In this document: positions 1 through 9,924 of the stretch, piece after piece | Layout: every line of letters starts with the position of its first letter | How positions within the stretch are numbered: the stretch's first letter is position 1 | DNA from: Oscillospiraceae bacterium | GTDB taxonomy: Bacteria > Bacillota > Clostridia > Oscillospirales > CAG-272 | Length of the DNA stretch: 64,000 bases | Direction of reading: 5' to 3' | NCBI GenBank assembly: GCA_015063485.1 | Contig: SVUA01000003.1 | Coordinates: 1-64,000 of the forward strand | Made by a program: the position numbers and the translations under genes | The notes under the pieces: model-generated | What the model saw: the letters and a program-made list of their open reading frames with translations, nothing else | Databases searched by the model: none | Told to the model about the DNA's origin: nothing

Positions 1-140
1 CTGATGAGGAGAGCAAATAAAGCACAAACTAAATGGTGATCTCCTCATCCGTCTCGCTTCGCGAGCCACCTTCTCCGCTGGAGAAGGCTTGAGTTTTTGC
101 TAACTTTTCGCTTATATTTCTCCCCGATAAACCGCAATTT
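1..140. repeat. partial TIR element (right end) with ctcctcatccgtc[hairpin]gccaccttctccgctggagaagg module
   Basis: right end tccccgataaaccgcaattt; module recurs at 21340-21606. Confidence 0.7.
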
Positions 141-191
141 ATTTAAATCTAAATTATTTTTCACCCAACAAAAATCTCAAGGAGTAACAAA

Positions 192-1073
192 ATGAAAAGC
201 TCTGATCAAAATATCTCAACTTTTTCTTACGACCGTTCCGCGCTCTCGCGCCTTCCCGCTCGTCCAAAACGCTCAAACAAAGGGACTTTTGGGCGTGTAC
301 TTTGCGTTTGCGGCTCGAAAAACATGTCGGGCGCGGCGTATCTCTGTGCAAAAGCAGCTTACCGTATGGGTGCGGGACTCGTTGAGATACTGACCCCCGA
401 ATGTAACAGGAGCATACTCGCAACGCTCCTACCAGAAGCGATAATAACCACTTATTCGTACGAATATCCCGAAAACGCCGTTATACGCGAGGCTAAAGAT
501 CGCGCTGACGCTATCGTTATCGGTTGCGGTCTTGGCACGTCGCTCTCGTCAAAAAAGGTTCTCTACTCTGTCCTCTCGGACACAAAAAAGCCTTGCGTCA
601 TCGATGCAGACGCATTGAATATCATAGCCAAGGATAAGGAGCTTTTTCCTTTGCTCAAAGGAAAAATAATAACGCCCCATCCCGCAGAAATGGCACGTCT
701 TATGGGCGACGCCGATATTGAGGCTATCCTCGACAACACCGTCGAAACGGCTTATGATTTTGCCGAAAAGCACGGTTGCATATGCGTTCTCAAAACGCAT
801 GAGACGGTCGTCTCCGACGGCTCTTTGAGCGTTTACGAAAACAATTGCGGAAACAGCGGAATGGCAACAGGAGGCTCGGGCGATGTCCTTGCGGGAATTA
901 TCGGCGGTATCCTTGCGCAAATGAAAAATACGCCTCCCGCAGACCTAACCCTTTCCGCAAGTCTCGGAGTTTATATCCACGCCCTCGCGGGTGACTGCGC
1001 CGCGGCGCACCTTGGTGAGCGCTCTGTAATGGCAAGCGATATCATCGACCATATATACGAAGTATTGAAATAA
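192..1073 (+). CDS. nnrD: ADP-dependent NAD(P)H-hydrate dehydratase (YjeF C-terminal / carbohydrate-kinase-like)
   Basis: ORF with GCGLGTSLSSKK, VIDADALNII, ITPHPAEMARL and GNSGMATGGSGDVLAGIIGG motifs typical of NnrD. Confidence 0.93.
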   Translation: MKSSDQNISTFSYDRSALSRLPARPKRSNKGTFGRVLCVCGSKNMSGAAYLCAKAAYRMGAGLVEILTPECNRSILATLLPEAIITTYSYEYPENAVIREAKDRADAIVIGCGLGTSLSSKKVLYSVLSDTKKPCVIDADALNIIAKDKELFPLLKGKIITPHPAEMARLMGDADIEAILDNTVETAYDFAEKHGCICVLKTHETVVSDGSLSVYENNCGNSGMATGGSGDVLAGIIGGILAQMKNTPPADLTLSASLGVYIHALAGDCAAAHLGERSVMASDIIDHIYEVLK

Positions 1074-1126
1074 AAACAAACAAAAACCAAAAAACTTTAT
1101 TCAACTATACGGATTTATATAAACTC

Positions 1127-1227
1127 CATTCTTGAAAGTTTTTGAAGGGAGTTTGAGGGGGACTTTGTGAGTAAATCTTAAAAGATTGACTCTCCAAAAA
1201 GTCCCCCTCATCGCATCCCCGCGTCCC
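1127..1227 (-). repeat. stop-codon-anchored GGGACGCG element after prfB
   Basis: minus strand TAA|GGGACGCGGGGATGCGATGAGGGGGACTTTTTGG...AAAGTCCCCCTCAAACTCCC. Confidence 0.75.
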
Positions 1228-2334
1228 TTATTTAGCGTTCATTTTTAGATAGGCGTTAATAAAGCCGTCTATCTCACCGTCCATAACGGCGGAGATATTA
1301 CCGTCCTCAAAGCCCGTACGGGTATCCTTTGCGAGCGTATATGGCATAAATACGTATGAGCATATTTGAGCGCCCCATTCGATGTTCGTCTTATTTCCTT
1401 GGATATCCTCGATAGTATCAAGGCGTTCGCGAATCTTTATCTCCATAAGCTTTGCCTTAAGCATCTTCATAGCCGTTTCTTTATTCTGGAGCTGTGAGCG
1501 CTCGGTCTGACAGCCGACAACTATGCCCGTGGGCTTGTGGAGAATACGGATAGCCGAGTCGGTCTTGTTGATATGCTGACCGCCCGCGCCGCTCGAACGG
1601 TGCGCGGTGACCTCGATATCTTCGTCGCGGATCTCGACCTTGTCGATGTTGTCAAATTCGGGCATAACTTCTATTGAAGCAAACGAGGTCTGACGTCTGC
1701 CCGCGGCATCAAAAGGAGACACGCGCACAAGGCGGTGAACTCCGTTTTCGGCTTTAAGGTAGCCGTATGCGTTAAGACCCTCGACCATTATCGTTGCGCT
1801 CTTGATACCCGCGGCATCTCCGTCAAGCCAATCAAGAAGCTTGTACTTGTAATTATGACGCTCCGCCCAACGAGTTATCATTCGGTAAAGCATCTGCGCC
1901 CAGTCCTGAGCCTCCGTGCCGCCTGCGCCGGGGTGGAAGGAAACGATTGCGTTATTTTTGTCGTACTCGCCCGAGAGAAGTATCTCGATACGCTTTTCCT
2001 CTTCGGCTTTAACGATAGCGTCAAGCTCACTTTGAACTTCCTCCACATACGCCTCATCGTTCTCTTCTATTGCCATTTCAGCAAGTGTGATAGCATCCTC
2101 GAGACGAGCGCAAAGCGCATCGTAATCCTCTATGGTGTCCTTTGTCTGCTTGAGCTTCTGAAGAACCTTTGAGGAATTCTCTTGATCAGACCAGAAATCA
2201 GGATCAAGTGTTTGCTTGTCAAGCTCGTCGGCTGTGACTTTAAGCTCGTCAATACGGAGAGCAGAGCCAAGCTCCTTAAGCTCCGCGCGCATACCTATAA
2301 GCTTATATTTTGCATCTTCAAGTGCGATAATCAA
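1228..2334 (-). CDS. prfB: peptide chain release factor 2
   Basis: GGQ motif (SSGAGGQHINKTDSAIRI) and SPF motif (VSPFDAAGRRQTSFASIEVMPE); whole protein in one frame. Confidence 0.96.
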   Translation of the reverse strand: MIIALEDAKYKLIGMRAELKELGSALRIDELKVTADELDKQTLDPDFWSDQENSSKVLQKLKQTKDTIEDYDALCARLEDAITLAEMAIEENDEAYVEEVQSELDAIVKAEEEKRIEILLSGEYDKNNAIVSFHPGAGGTEAQDWAQMLYRMITRWAERHNYKYKLLDWLDGDAAGIKSATIMVEGLNAYGYLKAENGVHRLVRVSPFDAAGRRQTSFASIEVMPEFDNIDKVEIRDEDIEVTAHRSSGAGGQHINKTDSAIRILHKPTGIVVGCQTERSQLQNKETAMKMLKAKLMEIKIRERLDTIEDIQGNKTNIEWGAQICSYVFMPYTLAKDTRTGFEDGNISAVMDGEIDGFINAYLKMNAK

Positions 2335-2475
2335 TGTAAACCTCCCGCGGAAAAGTCCGCAAATCTCAAAAATGATTAAAAATTATCCATATCTAATTAA
2401 TTATATCACATTTTAAGCTATCATGCAAGGGGGTGCGGAAAGATTTTTAAGCAAAAGTCAAAAACGTTCTTCTTA

Positions 2476-3564
2476 TCAACGGAGCTCTGCGCGTTTTCCT
2501 CGCACGTCGCGGATAAGGATAGATATACATTTGCGAACGAGCGCGCGGGATTCGGGCGGCAGATTGTTCCAAGTCTTGACGAGCTTGATCTTATCGGCAT
2601 TAAGCTCGGTAAGTGTAGTCGCACCCGAAGCGGCTATCGTTTCAAACAGTGAATCCACGAAGGTCTCTCTGACCTCAGGCGACATTTCGCTAAGCCACTT
2701 TTTGAGCGTCCTATCTATCATCATGCTCTCGCCCGTTACTGTATTCAAATGAACGAAGCTATTTCCAAGCACCTCCCAAAAGAACGCATTGTGCTGAAGA
2801 ATACCGCTTTGCGCGCTTTTTATCACCTCGTACACGCCCTCGTGTTCAAGAAGCATACCAACGACAGAGCTTTGCGGAACGAGAGTCCGTATTTTCGGAA
2901 GCATATCGGTATATTCTATCGACTCCACGAACTCGCGGGTAAATCCCGGACCGTCGTTGTTAAATACTGTGATTATGCGCTCTCGAGTTTGCGGACAAGC
3001 GCGTACCGCCGAAAAGACCGCAAGATTTCCGCCCTTGCTGTGACCTCCGAGAAACAGTCTGCCCATGTTTTTTTGAGCAATAGCCTCAAGGTAAGAAAGA
3101 GCCTCAAGCTGCGCGGGTACGGGGTGCATAAAGCACATATTAAAGTCCTCTTTCCAGCCGACGAGCGTATCGTCCGTTCCGCGAAAGGCAATAAAATGAG
3201 CTTTCTCTCCGTAGGAAAAAGTCACCGCCGAAAACTGCGTTTCGGTCTCGGCGTTAACGATATTGACGTAAGAGTGAACGAAAAGACCGCCGAATCGCTT
3301 TGATTTTGCCGCCTTGACCATAATACTCACGACCTCGGGCGGCACTATAAGACCAAGCTTTTGCGGTTTTCCTCGGTGCATTCGCGCGTACTTTCGCGCT
3401 ACGTCAAGCAGAGTCATGGACGGCGAGCCGTCCTCTTCTTGAAGGATATCCTCAAAATCGACGTAGCTTATCATTGAAAGAATAAGCGCGTCGACCTCCC
3501 CCATCGAGCTTTGGTCGAAGGTCAAGTCGCCGCGCCAATCGATATAATCAAATACCGTAGGCAT
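2476..3564 (-). CDS. DUF2974 / Mbeg1-like alpha/beta-hydrolase family protein
   Basis: N-terminus FDYIDWRGDLTFDQSSMGEVDALILSMISYVDF and lipase-like GGHSKGGNLAVFSA. Confidence 0.8.
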   Translation of the reverse strand: MPTVFDYIDWRGDLTFDQSSMGEVDALILSMISYVDFEDILQEEDGSPSMTLLDVARKYARMHRGKPQKLGLIVPPEVVSIMVKAAKSKRFGGLFVHSYVNIVNAETETQFSAVTFSYGEKAHFIAFRGTDDTLVGWKEDFNMCFMHPVPAQLEALSYLEAIAQKNMGRLFLGGHSKGGNLAVFSAVRACPQTRERIITVFNNDGPGFTREFVESIEYTDMLPKIRTLVPQSSVVGMLLEHEGVYEVIKSAQSGILQHNAFFWEVLGNSFVHLNTVTGESMMIDRTLKKWLSEMSPEVRETFVDSLFETIAASGATTLTELNADKIKLVKTWNNLPPESRALVRKCISILIRDVRGKRAELR

Positions 3565-3602
3565 AATAGTACTCCTTGGTAAAATTGAAAGTTGAAAGCA
3601 AA

Positions 3603-3800
3603 CTATATCTGCTTATGAACGCTCTTATACTCGTCGTAGAAGCGGTAATAGGGACAGGAGCTCGTGCGACCGCTCAAAAAACGCGCCATCTCGTCCTCGT
3701 CGAGCCTCATTTCGCAGACGTAAGCATCAAGATATTCGTCGTAATCGTAAAACTCACAGCTTTCGCAATTCGATTCTTTTTTCTTGTTTAAATTGCTCAT
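3603..3800 (-). CDS. small conserved Clostridia protein (DUF6472-like, Cys-containing)
   Basis: SNLNKKKESNCESCEFYDYDEYLDAYVCEMRLDEDEMARFL...CPYYRFYDEYKSVHKQI; start taken at internal Met. Confidence 0.7.
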   Translation of the reverse strand: MSNLNKKKESNCESCEFYDYDEYLDAYVCEMRLDEDEMARFLSGRTSSCPYYRFYDEYKSVHKQI

Positions 3801-3826
3801 AATTATTATACGCTCCAAGCTTGTTT

Positions 3827-4291
3827 TTAATTCGCCATATACCGCAGACGGTCGATAGCGTTTTGCAGGATTATCTGCGCTGAGAGGGTGTCAATGACAC
3901 CTTTTCGCTTTTTGCCGCGCGTGTTAGTTTCGTTGAGATAACGCGATGCCGTCATAGTCGTCATTCGTTCGTCAAACATAGCAACCAAAACGCTCTCTCC
4001 AAGGCGCATACGCAAAAGGTCGGCGAATTTACGGCACTTTGCGGCGCGCGCGCCCTCGCTTCCGTCCATATTCACAGGAAGTCCGACGACAATAGCGCAA
4101 ACTCCGTTTGCTTTCGCTATATCGGCTACCGCGTCGGCAGTTTTTTCTATCCCACCCGGACTTATAGTCTCAAGTCCCGACGATATAAGGCGAGAGGGGT
4201 CGCTCACGGCAATTCCCGTACGCGTGTCCCCAAGGTCAACGCCAAGTATCTTTCCTTTTGTTTTAGCTATCAATTCAAGTTCGGGATTCAT
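3827..4291 (-). CDS. ruvX: Holliday junction resolvase RuvX (YqgF)
   Basis: GVDLGDTRTGIAVSD, VVGLPVNMDGSEG, DERMTTMTASRYL motifs. Confidence 0.93.
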   Translation of the reverse strand: MNPELELIAKTKGKILGVDLGDTRTGIAVSDPSRLISSGLETISPGGIEKTADAVADIAKANGVCAIVVGLPVNMDGSEGARAAKCRKFADLLRMRLGESVLVAMFDERMTTMTASRYLNETNTRGKKRKGVIDTLSAQIILQNAIDRLRYMAN

Positions 4292-5465
4292 CAATAATTC
4301 CTTTCGCTATGTCAATAAGTCGTTCTTTTTCGTTTACGTCGGGGTCAAGCATGGCGGCTTTAAGAAGTAAGTCAAGCACGTATCCTATCTGCTTTCCCTT
4401 TGCTCCGAGCTCGATAAGCTCCCTACCCCCAATTTCAAGATCGGATATTCTTGCGGGCGCGCGGCTCGCAGAGACGAGAGCTTCCGCATTCGAGGCAGAA
4501 ACACCTAAAAGCCTTGACGCTCTTGCGCCATACAGCGCGTAATCGCCTGCGTTGGCAATAAGAGACGTAGCCGATGTCGGCGAATCCACGCGTATCTTCG
4601 CTCCGCGGGCAACGGCAAGCGCACCCGTTATCTGCTTATTGGAACATTTGAGCGAGTGCAAGATCCCGCGTATCTTTTCTTGCTCCGCTTCGCAGAAAAA
4701 GAGTCCGAGACGAATGAAATCTTCGTTCTGCATAAGCGACAATGAGGACAAAACCCTCTCACTCGGCACATAATCGCCCGTAACGTAGGGTAAAACACCG
4801 TATTCTATCATCAATTCAAGAGCCTCTCTTGGCGAGGGTGAAGTGAGAAGCTTTATAAACTCAACGCAAATGCGCTCACGCGCGATTTTTGATAGACCCT
4901 CTTTAGTCTTTTTCGCGCCTAAAAGCGTTTTTTCTTCTATCGAAAAGCCAAGCTGTGCCGAAAACCTGAAGGCTCTCATAATGCGAAGCGCGTCCTCCGA
5001 AAAACGAAGCTCCGGCTCTCTTACGGCGCGTATCACACGCGCTTCAAGATCGGCTTTTCCGCCGAAGATATCGACGATACCGCGCTCCTCGTTAAACGCC
5101 ATGGCGTTCACGGTAAAGTCGCGGCGCGAGAGATCGTCCTCAATACGTCTCGCAAACGAAACGGAGTCGGGACGGCGCGAGTCGGTATAGCTTCCGTCCA
5201 CGCGGAAGGTCGTTATCTCAACGGGCGCACCGTCAAAAATAACGGTCACAGTTCCGTGCTTCAGTCCCGTTTCTATCACTCGCTTGTCCGAGAAGATCTC
5301 AATAGTTTTTGAAGGCGGTGCGGAGGTCGCTATGTCAAAATCGTTCGGAGTGATACCAAGAAGCGCGTCGCGCAAGCCTCCGCCGACGATGTAGGCTTCC
5401 TCTCCCGCACGAGAAAATCGCGCGAATATCTCGCCCACGTATTCGGGATATTTCATAGTTCCCAC
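4275..5465 (-). CDS. cca: CCA tRNA nucleotidyltransferase
   Basis: AYIVGGGLRDALLGITPNDFDIATSAPP, RRDFTVNAMAFN; overlaps ruvX start. Confidence 0.93.
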   Translation of the reverse strand: MGTMKYPEYVGEIFARFSRAGEEAYIVGGGLRDALLGITPNDFDIATSAPPSKTIEIFSDKRVIETGLKHGTVTVIFDGAPVEITTFRVDGSYTDSRRPDSVSFARRIEDDLSRRDFTVNAMAFNEERGIVDIFGGKADLEARVIRAVREPELRFSEDALRIMRAFRFSAQLGFSIEEKTLLGAKKTKEGLSKIARERICVEFIKLLTSPSPREALELMIEYGVLPYVTGDYVPSERVLSSLSLMQNEDFIRLGLFFCEAEQEKIRGILHSLKCSNKQITGALAVARGAKIRVDSPTSATSLIANAGDYALYGARASRLLGVSASNAEALVSASRAPARISDLEIGGRELIELGAKGKQIGYVLDLLLKAAMLDPDVNEKERLIDIAKGIIDESRT

Positions 5466-5644
5466 GGTTTCCGCCCCCTTTCGAAAAGATTTTCCTTTAG
5501 TATTTATATTTTACCATGTTTTTTTGATTTTTTCAAGACCTGTGCGAATTTTTGGCATCTTGAAGTTTGCGAAGTATAGCTTCGTTCTTGACAACCGCCG
5601 CCCTTTCGTGTTATTCTATATGAAAGGGATAACAGAACACATAT

Positions 5645-5880
5645 AAATTTTGATTTGTCGGTGTGTTATGTTCGCATAAATTTAACAGAACGGCAATGGA
5701 CCGTCGAGGACGCCGGTCCCTACAGTGTGTAAAAATTGCACACATATACCTCGCCGTGAGGCGATGGGAAACCCTAACGATCATAATTTATTTTGTAGGG
5801 ACCGGCGTCCTCGACGGTCCTAATACAAACGATTTTAACCAATCAATCGATATAACGTTCTCCCCGATAAACCGCAATTT
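5645..5880. repeat. TIR-bounded element with GGACCGTCGAGGACGCCGGTCC palindromic core
   Basis: aaattttgatttgtcgg ... ccgataaaccgcaattt; perfect 27-bp inverted arms 5698-5724 / 5794-5820. Confidence 0.85.
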
Positions 5881-5951
5881 GTTTAAAACTCAACCATTTA
5901 ACATACAAAAAACCAAAAAAATTGAAAAATTTTCTTTTTTTTAAAAATTAA

Positions 5952-5980
5952 TGTAACCTTTTGTTCTGAAACCCCGTCTT
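5952..5980 (+). promoter_or_regulatory. putative ECF-type (auto)promoter, TGTAACC-N16-CGTC
   Basis: tgtaaccttttgttctgaaaccccgtctt located ~45 nt upstream of the sigma ATG; AAC...CGTC is the classical ECF pattern. Confidence 0.6.
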
Positions 5981-6022
5981 TTAGGGTGAGGAGACTTCGA
6001 AGCTCTTTTTGGAGGTGAAATC

Positions 6023-6577
6023 ATGGACGACCGCGCTATAATCGAACTCTATAACAAACGTGACGAAAACGCTATCGGCGAAACTCAAAATAAATACGGG
6101 CGTTACTGCTACTCTATCGCGTACAATATCCTGCGCTCAAACGAGGATTCCGAGGAGTGCGTAAACGACACGTATCTCAAGGTCTGGAACGCTATCCCGC
6201 CTAAAATGCCGCAAATATTTTCGGCGTTTATCGGCAAAATAACGCGAAATACGGCACTCGACCGCTACGAGAAAGAACGCGCGCAAAAGCGAGATGCGGG
6301 TATAGAACTTGCTTTAGACGAGCTATCCGAGTGTATCTCATCGGAAATGACGGGAGAGGCGTCCGACGACTTCGCCTTAAAGAACGCCATAAACGGATTT
6401 CTCGCCTCACTCCCAAAGCGTACGCGCATTATCTTTATGCGCCGATATTTCTACCTCCTGTCGATAAAGGAGATCTCCGACGGGCTTTCCATGTCCGAGA
6501 GCAACGTTAAGGTCACGCTCATGCGAACGAGAGAAAAATTCAGAGAATATCTTGAAAATGAGGGTATAGTTATATGA
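6023..6577 (+). CDS. ECF-type RNA polymerase sigma factor
   Basis: sigma-70 region 2 (NDTYLKVWNAIPP) and region 4 (LPKRTRIIFMRRYFYLLSIKEISDGLSMSESNVKVTLMRTREKFREYL). Confidence 0.93.
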   Translation: MDDRAIIELYNKRDENAIGETQNKYGRYCYSIAYNILRSNEDSEECVNDTYLKVWNAIPPKMPQIFSAFIGKITRNTALDRYEKERAQKRDAGIELALDELSECISSEMTGEASDDFALKNAINGFLASLPKRTRIIFMRRYFYLLSIKEISDGLSMSESNVKVTLMRTREKFREYLENEGIVI

Positions 6578-8562
6578 AAAAGAATAAATTACTTCGCGCT
6601 ATGTCGCTCTCCGACGATAAATACGTCGATGAGGCGAACCCCGCGCTTAAAACAAAAAACAAGGCGGCTGCTAAGAGAAAGCTCTTTATTGCTCTTGCCG
6701 CAACGCTTGCTGTCCTTACGTCGCTCTCTCTGTGGCTCTTTATACCGTTTAAAGACGCAAACGCCGACGTAACGCAATACGCTGACAGCGAGTATTACGA
6801 GATTATCCAAAAGCTCCACCCCTTGACGTACAGAGCGCCAAGATATAAGAACAACTTCGAAAAATACGTAGGCAGAGCGTTGTCAAACATTTTCGGAGCG
6901 AAAGTGGAAAGCAGTATTGAAGATGCAGGGGCAGCGGAAAACTTATATGTCCCAAACTACTCGGACTCGTATGGAGGATCAAACGGAAGTGATCCCGAAT
7001 CTTCCACCACAACGGGTACTAACACGTCAAACAATCAAGGCTATCAAGAGGTCACCGACAATCAGGTCGAGGGAGTAATTGAAGCCGACCTCATCAAGCG
7101 CACCGACACGCATATCTTCTACCTTGACGTTGGTGCAACTTCCTTGCGTTCATTTTCAATAGACGGAGAAAATTCAAAGGGCGTAGGATATTATGACTTG
7201 CGCTCAAATATGCCTGATGATTTCCAAGCGCATAACAAGACTGAATTCTACCTCTCGCTTGACGGAAAAAGTATAACTCTCATACTTCAGCATCATGAGA
7301 ATGATACAAAGCGTCCCCTTGTCTACGTTCAAAAAATAGACGTCTCCGACCCTGTGAACATGAAATTCGTAAACGGCTTCTGCATTTCGGGTGCTCTTAA
7401 TTCCACTCGAATGACGAACGGAAAATTGTTAGTGCTTACAAGCTTTTATCCCAAGACCGATTTTTCAAAACCCGAAAACTTCGTGCCATCTATTGGAGAC
7501 ACACAGGAAACTATGGAGGCTCTGCCCGTAGAGAATCTGTACGTTCCAAGCGATGTGACGAATGCCACCTACACTGTTATAACGCGCCTTGACGCGAACA
7601 CGCTTGAGCATAAGGATTCCTATTCGCTTCTCTCTTATGCCTCGGGCGCTTACGTCTCCGCAGACACTATATATACGTGGCGCGGCTTGACCGACAAGGA
7701 GGACCTTGGCGACGGAGTGGAAAATAATGTATCCAAGAGCGAAATAGTCGGCGTGTCCTATAAAGACCCTACAATGAGTCTGCTCGGCTCTATTAAAGTA
7801 GACGGCACTATAAAGGACCAGTACAGTCTTGACCAGTATAACGGTATTCTGCGTGTCGTGACCACCGTTAATGAGAATAAATATCAGACGGAAAAGCGTT
7901 ACGGCGATACGGTATCTTCATTGAGGTTGGAAAGAATACAAAATGCAAGTCTGTATTGTGTCGACCTCTCAACGTGGCAGACGGTTGCAAGCGTTGAGCG
8001 TTTCGCACCCGAGGGCGAGACCGTTCGTTCCGTTCGCTTTGACGGTAATAGCGCGTACGTCTGTACTGCGGTACAAGTCACCGACCCCGTATTCTTCTTC
8101 GACCTTTCGGATATAAACAATATAACCTACACCGACACGGGAACGATATCGGGATTTTCGACCTCTCTTATCGACTTTGCCGACGGTTATCTACTTGGAA
8201 TCGGCGTGGGCGCTGGCGGATATCTCAAGATCGAGGTCTATGAGGAGATAGACGGCAAGGTAGTGTCGGTATGCAAATACGAGCCGCCAAAAACCATGTA
8301 CAGCAACGATTATAAATCCTATTATATCGACCGCGAAAACGGACTTATCGGACTTGGAACGTATACCTACGATCCTTACTATCAAAGCAAATATATTGAT
8401 GAATACACGGTATTAAGCTTTAAAGACCGCGCCTTGACCGAGGAGATAAGAGTGGAGCTTGATGGCAATCCTACCATGAAACGCGGCGTGTACGTTGACG
8501 GATATTTCTATATGTTCGGATATAACGACTTCAAGGTCGAGCGTCTCGATATCAAAAAATAA
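6574..8562 (+). CDS. membrane-anchored beta-propeller domain protein (PF09826-like), candidate sigma-factor partner
   Basis: TM segment KLFIALAATLAVLTSLSLWLFI then low-complexity linker and VEGVIEADLIKRTDTHIFYLDV; ATGA overlap with the sigma gene. Confidence 0.8.
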   Translation: MKKNKLLRAMSLSDDKYVDEANPALKTKNKAAAKRKLFIALAATLAVLTSLSLWLFIPFKDANADVTQYADSEYYEIIQKLHPLTYRAPRYKNNFEKYVGRALSNIFGAKVESSIEDAGAAENLYVPNYSDSYGGSNGSDPESSTTTGTNTSNNQGYQEVTDNQVEGVIEADLIKRTDTHIFYLDVGATSLRSFSIDGENSKGVGYYDLRSNMPDDFQAHNKTEFYLSLDGKSITLILQHHENDTKRPLVYVQKIDVSDPVNMKFVNGFCISGALNSTRMTNGKLLVLTSFYPKTDFSKPENFVPSIGDTQETMEALPVENLYVPSDVTNATYTVITRLDANTLEHKDSYSLLSYASGAYVSADTIYTWRGLTDKEDLGDGVENNVSKSEIVGVSYKDPTMSLLGSIKVDGTIKDQYSLDQYNGILRVVTTVNENKYQTEKRYGDTVSSLRLERIQNASLYCVDLSTWQTVASVERFAPEGETVRSVRFDGNSAYVCTAVQVTDPVFFFDLSDINNITYTDTGTISGFSTSLIDFADGYLLGIGVGAGGYLKIEVYEEIDGKVVSVCKYEPPKTMYSNDYKSYYIDRENGLIGLGTYTYDPYYQSKYIDEYTVLSFKDRALTEEIRVELDGNPTMKRGVYVDGYFYMFGYNDFKVERLDIKK

Positions 8563-8636
8563 AACACTCTACAAGTCGGACGGCTTTGCTCATGCAAAGC
8601 CGTCCTCTGTCTTGTATTCGTTTGTCTTTGACCGTA

Positions 8637-9620
8637 TCATCTCCGAGTTATCTCGTTGTCGCACTTTCCGTCTCGGAAAAACGAAACGATATTTTCAACC
8701 GTCGTTTGCGCGATATTCGAAAGTGCTTCCTCGGTAAGAAACGCTTGGTGAGAGGTTACAAGGACGTTCGGCATCGAAATAAGGCGCGCTATCGTATCGT
8801 CCTCGACGATATGACCCGAAAAATCCTCAAAAAAGAGGTCGGATTCCTCCTCGTAAACATCAAGACACGCAGCACCTATCTTCCTCGATTTTATCCCCAA
8901 AAGAAGCGCTTCCGCATCAATAAGCGCTCCGCGCGAGGTGTTTATAATGACCGCTCCGTTCTTCATCTGACCGATAGTTTCCTCGTTTATGATATGGTAA
9001 GTTGCTTCTGTAAGTGGACAGTGGAGCGAGATCACATCGCTGTCAGAAAGGAGCTTTTCAAGCGAAACGTACTCGATACCGCTATCCTTACGAGGAAATA
9101 TATCGTACGCGATAACGCGCATGCCGAAGCCGCGGCAAATATCTATCATCACACATCCTATTTTGCCTGTACCCACGATACCGATAGTCTTTCCGCAAAG
9201 GTCAAATCCAACGAGTCCCGAAAGACTGAAATTAAAATCCTTTGTCCTTATATACGCTTTATGAGTCCTTCTCACCATGGTAAGAAGCATCGCCATAGCG
9301 TGCTCCGCAACGGCATAAGGTGAGTAAGCGGGAACGCGCACAACGCATATTTTGCCCGATGCATAACGTATGTCAACATTATTAAAACCCGCGCATCTAA
9401 GTGCCAACAGGCGTATACCGTACGAGACGAGTTTGTCGATAACGAAAGAATTGACCGTGTCGTTAACAAATACGCAAACAGCATCGGCGTCACGCGCAAG
9501 TGAAACGGTATCCTCGCAAAGACGGGTATCGAAAAATTTGAATTCAACGCTGTTCTTTTTGCCGTATTTTTCAAAATACGGCAGATCGTAAGGCTTAGTG
9601 TCAAAAAAAGCTATCTTCAT
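8637..9620 (-). CDS. D-lactate dehydrogenase-like 2-hydroxyacid dehydrogenase
   Basis: GIVGTGKIGCVMIDICRGFGMRVIAYD, HCPLTEATYHIINEETIGQMKNGAVIINTSRGALID, TSHQAFLTEEAL; start at MKIAFFDTKPYD. Confidence 0.9.
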   Translation of the reverse strand: MKIAFFDTKPYDLPYFEKYGKKNSVEFKFFDTRLCEDTVSLARDADAVCVFVNDTVNSFVIDKLVSYGIRLLALRCAGFNNVDIRYASGKICVVRVPAYSPYAVAEHAMAMLLTMVRRTHKAYIRTKDFNFSLSGLVGFDLCGKTIGIVGTGKIGCVMIDICRGFGMRVIAYDIFPRKDSGIEYVSLEKLLSDSDVISLHCPLTEATYHIINEETIGQMKNGAVIINTSRGALIDAEALLLGIKSRKIGAACLDVYEEESDLFFEDFSGHIVEDDTIARLISMPNVLVTSHQAFLTEEALSNIAQTTVENIVSFFRDGKCDNEITRR

Positions 9621-9702
9621 AGTTTTAAGAGTTCCTTTCTTTTCGCTTGATTTATTTTTCCACATAGAGTGAGAAAATATGCGGTACGGTGTATGACCGT
9701 TT

Positions 9703-9770
9703 CAAATTTTGATTTGTCGGTGTGTTATGTTCGCATAAATTTAACCGAACGGCAATGGACCGTCGAGGCA
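9703..9770. repeat. truncated copy of the 5645 element (left end only)
   Basis: near-identical from caaattttgatttgtcggtgtgttatgttcgcataaattt to ggaccgtcgagg then diverges. Confidence 0.8.
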
Positions 9771-9849
9771 AAAACGGGATCTCCCTTCAAAATAACTTTA
9801 AATAAAAGAAAATTTTGTCACATTCGGCGCAATATTTCCGCATACCCTC

Positions 9850-9878
9850 TTGTAAACACGATAATTTTTTGATATAAT
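9850..9878 (+). promoter_or_regulatory. putative sigmaA promoter of metG
   Basis: TTGTAA-N17-TATAAT. Confidence 0.55.
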
Positions 9879-9924
9879 AATAAGGATAAAAGAAAATTTT
9901 GCACAGAAAGACGGTAATAAAGAC

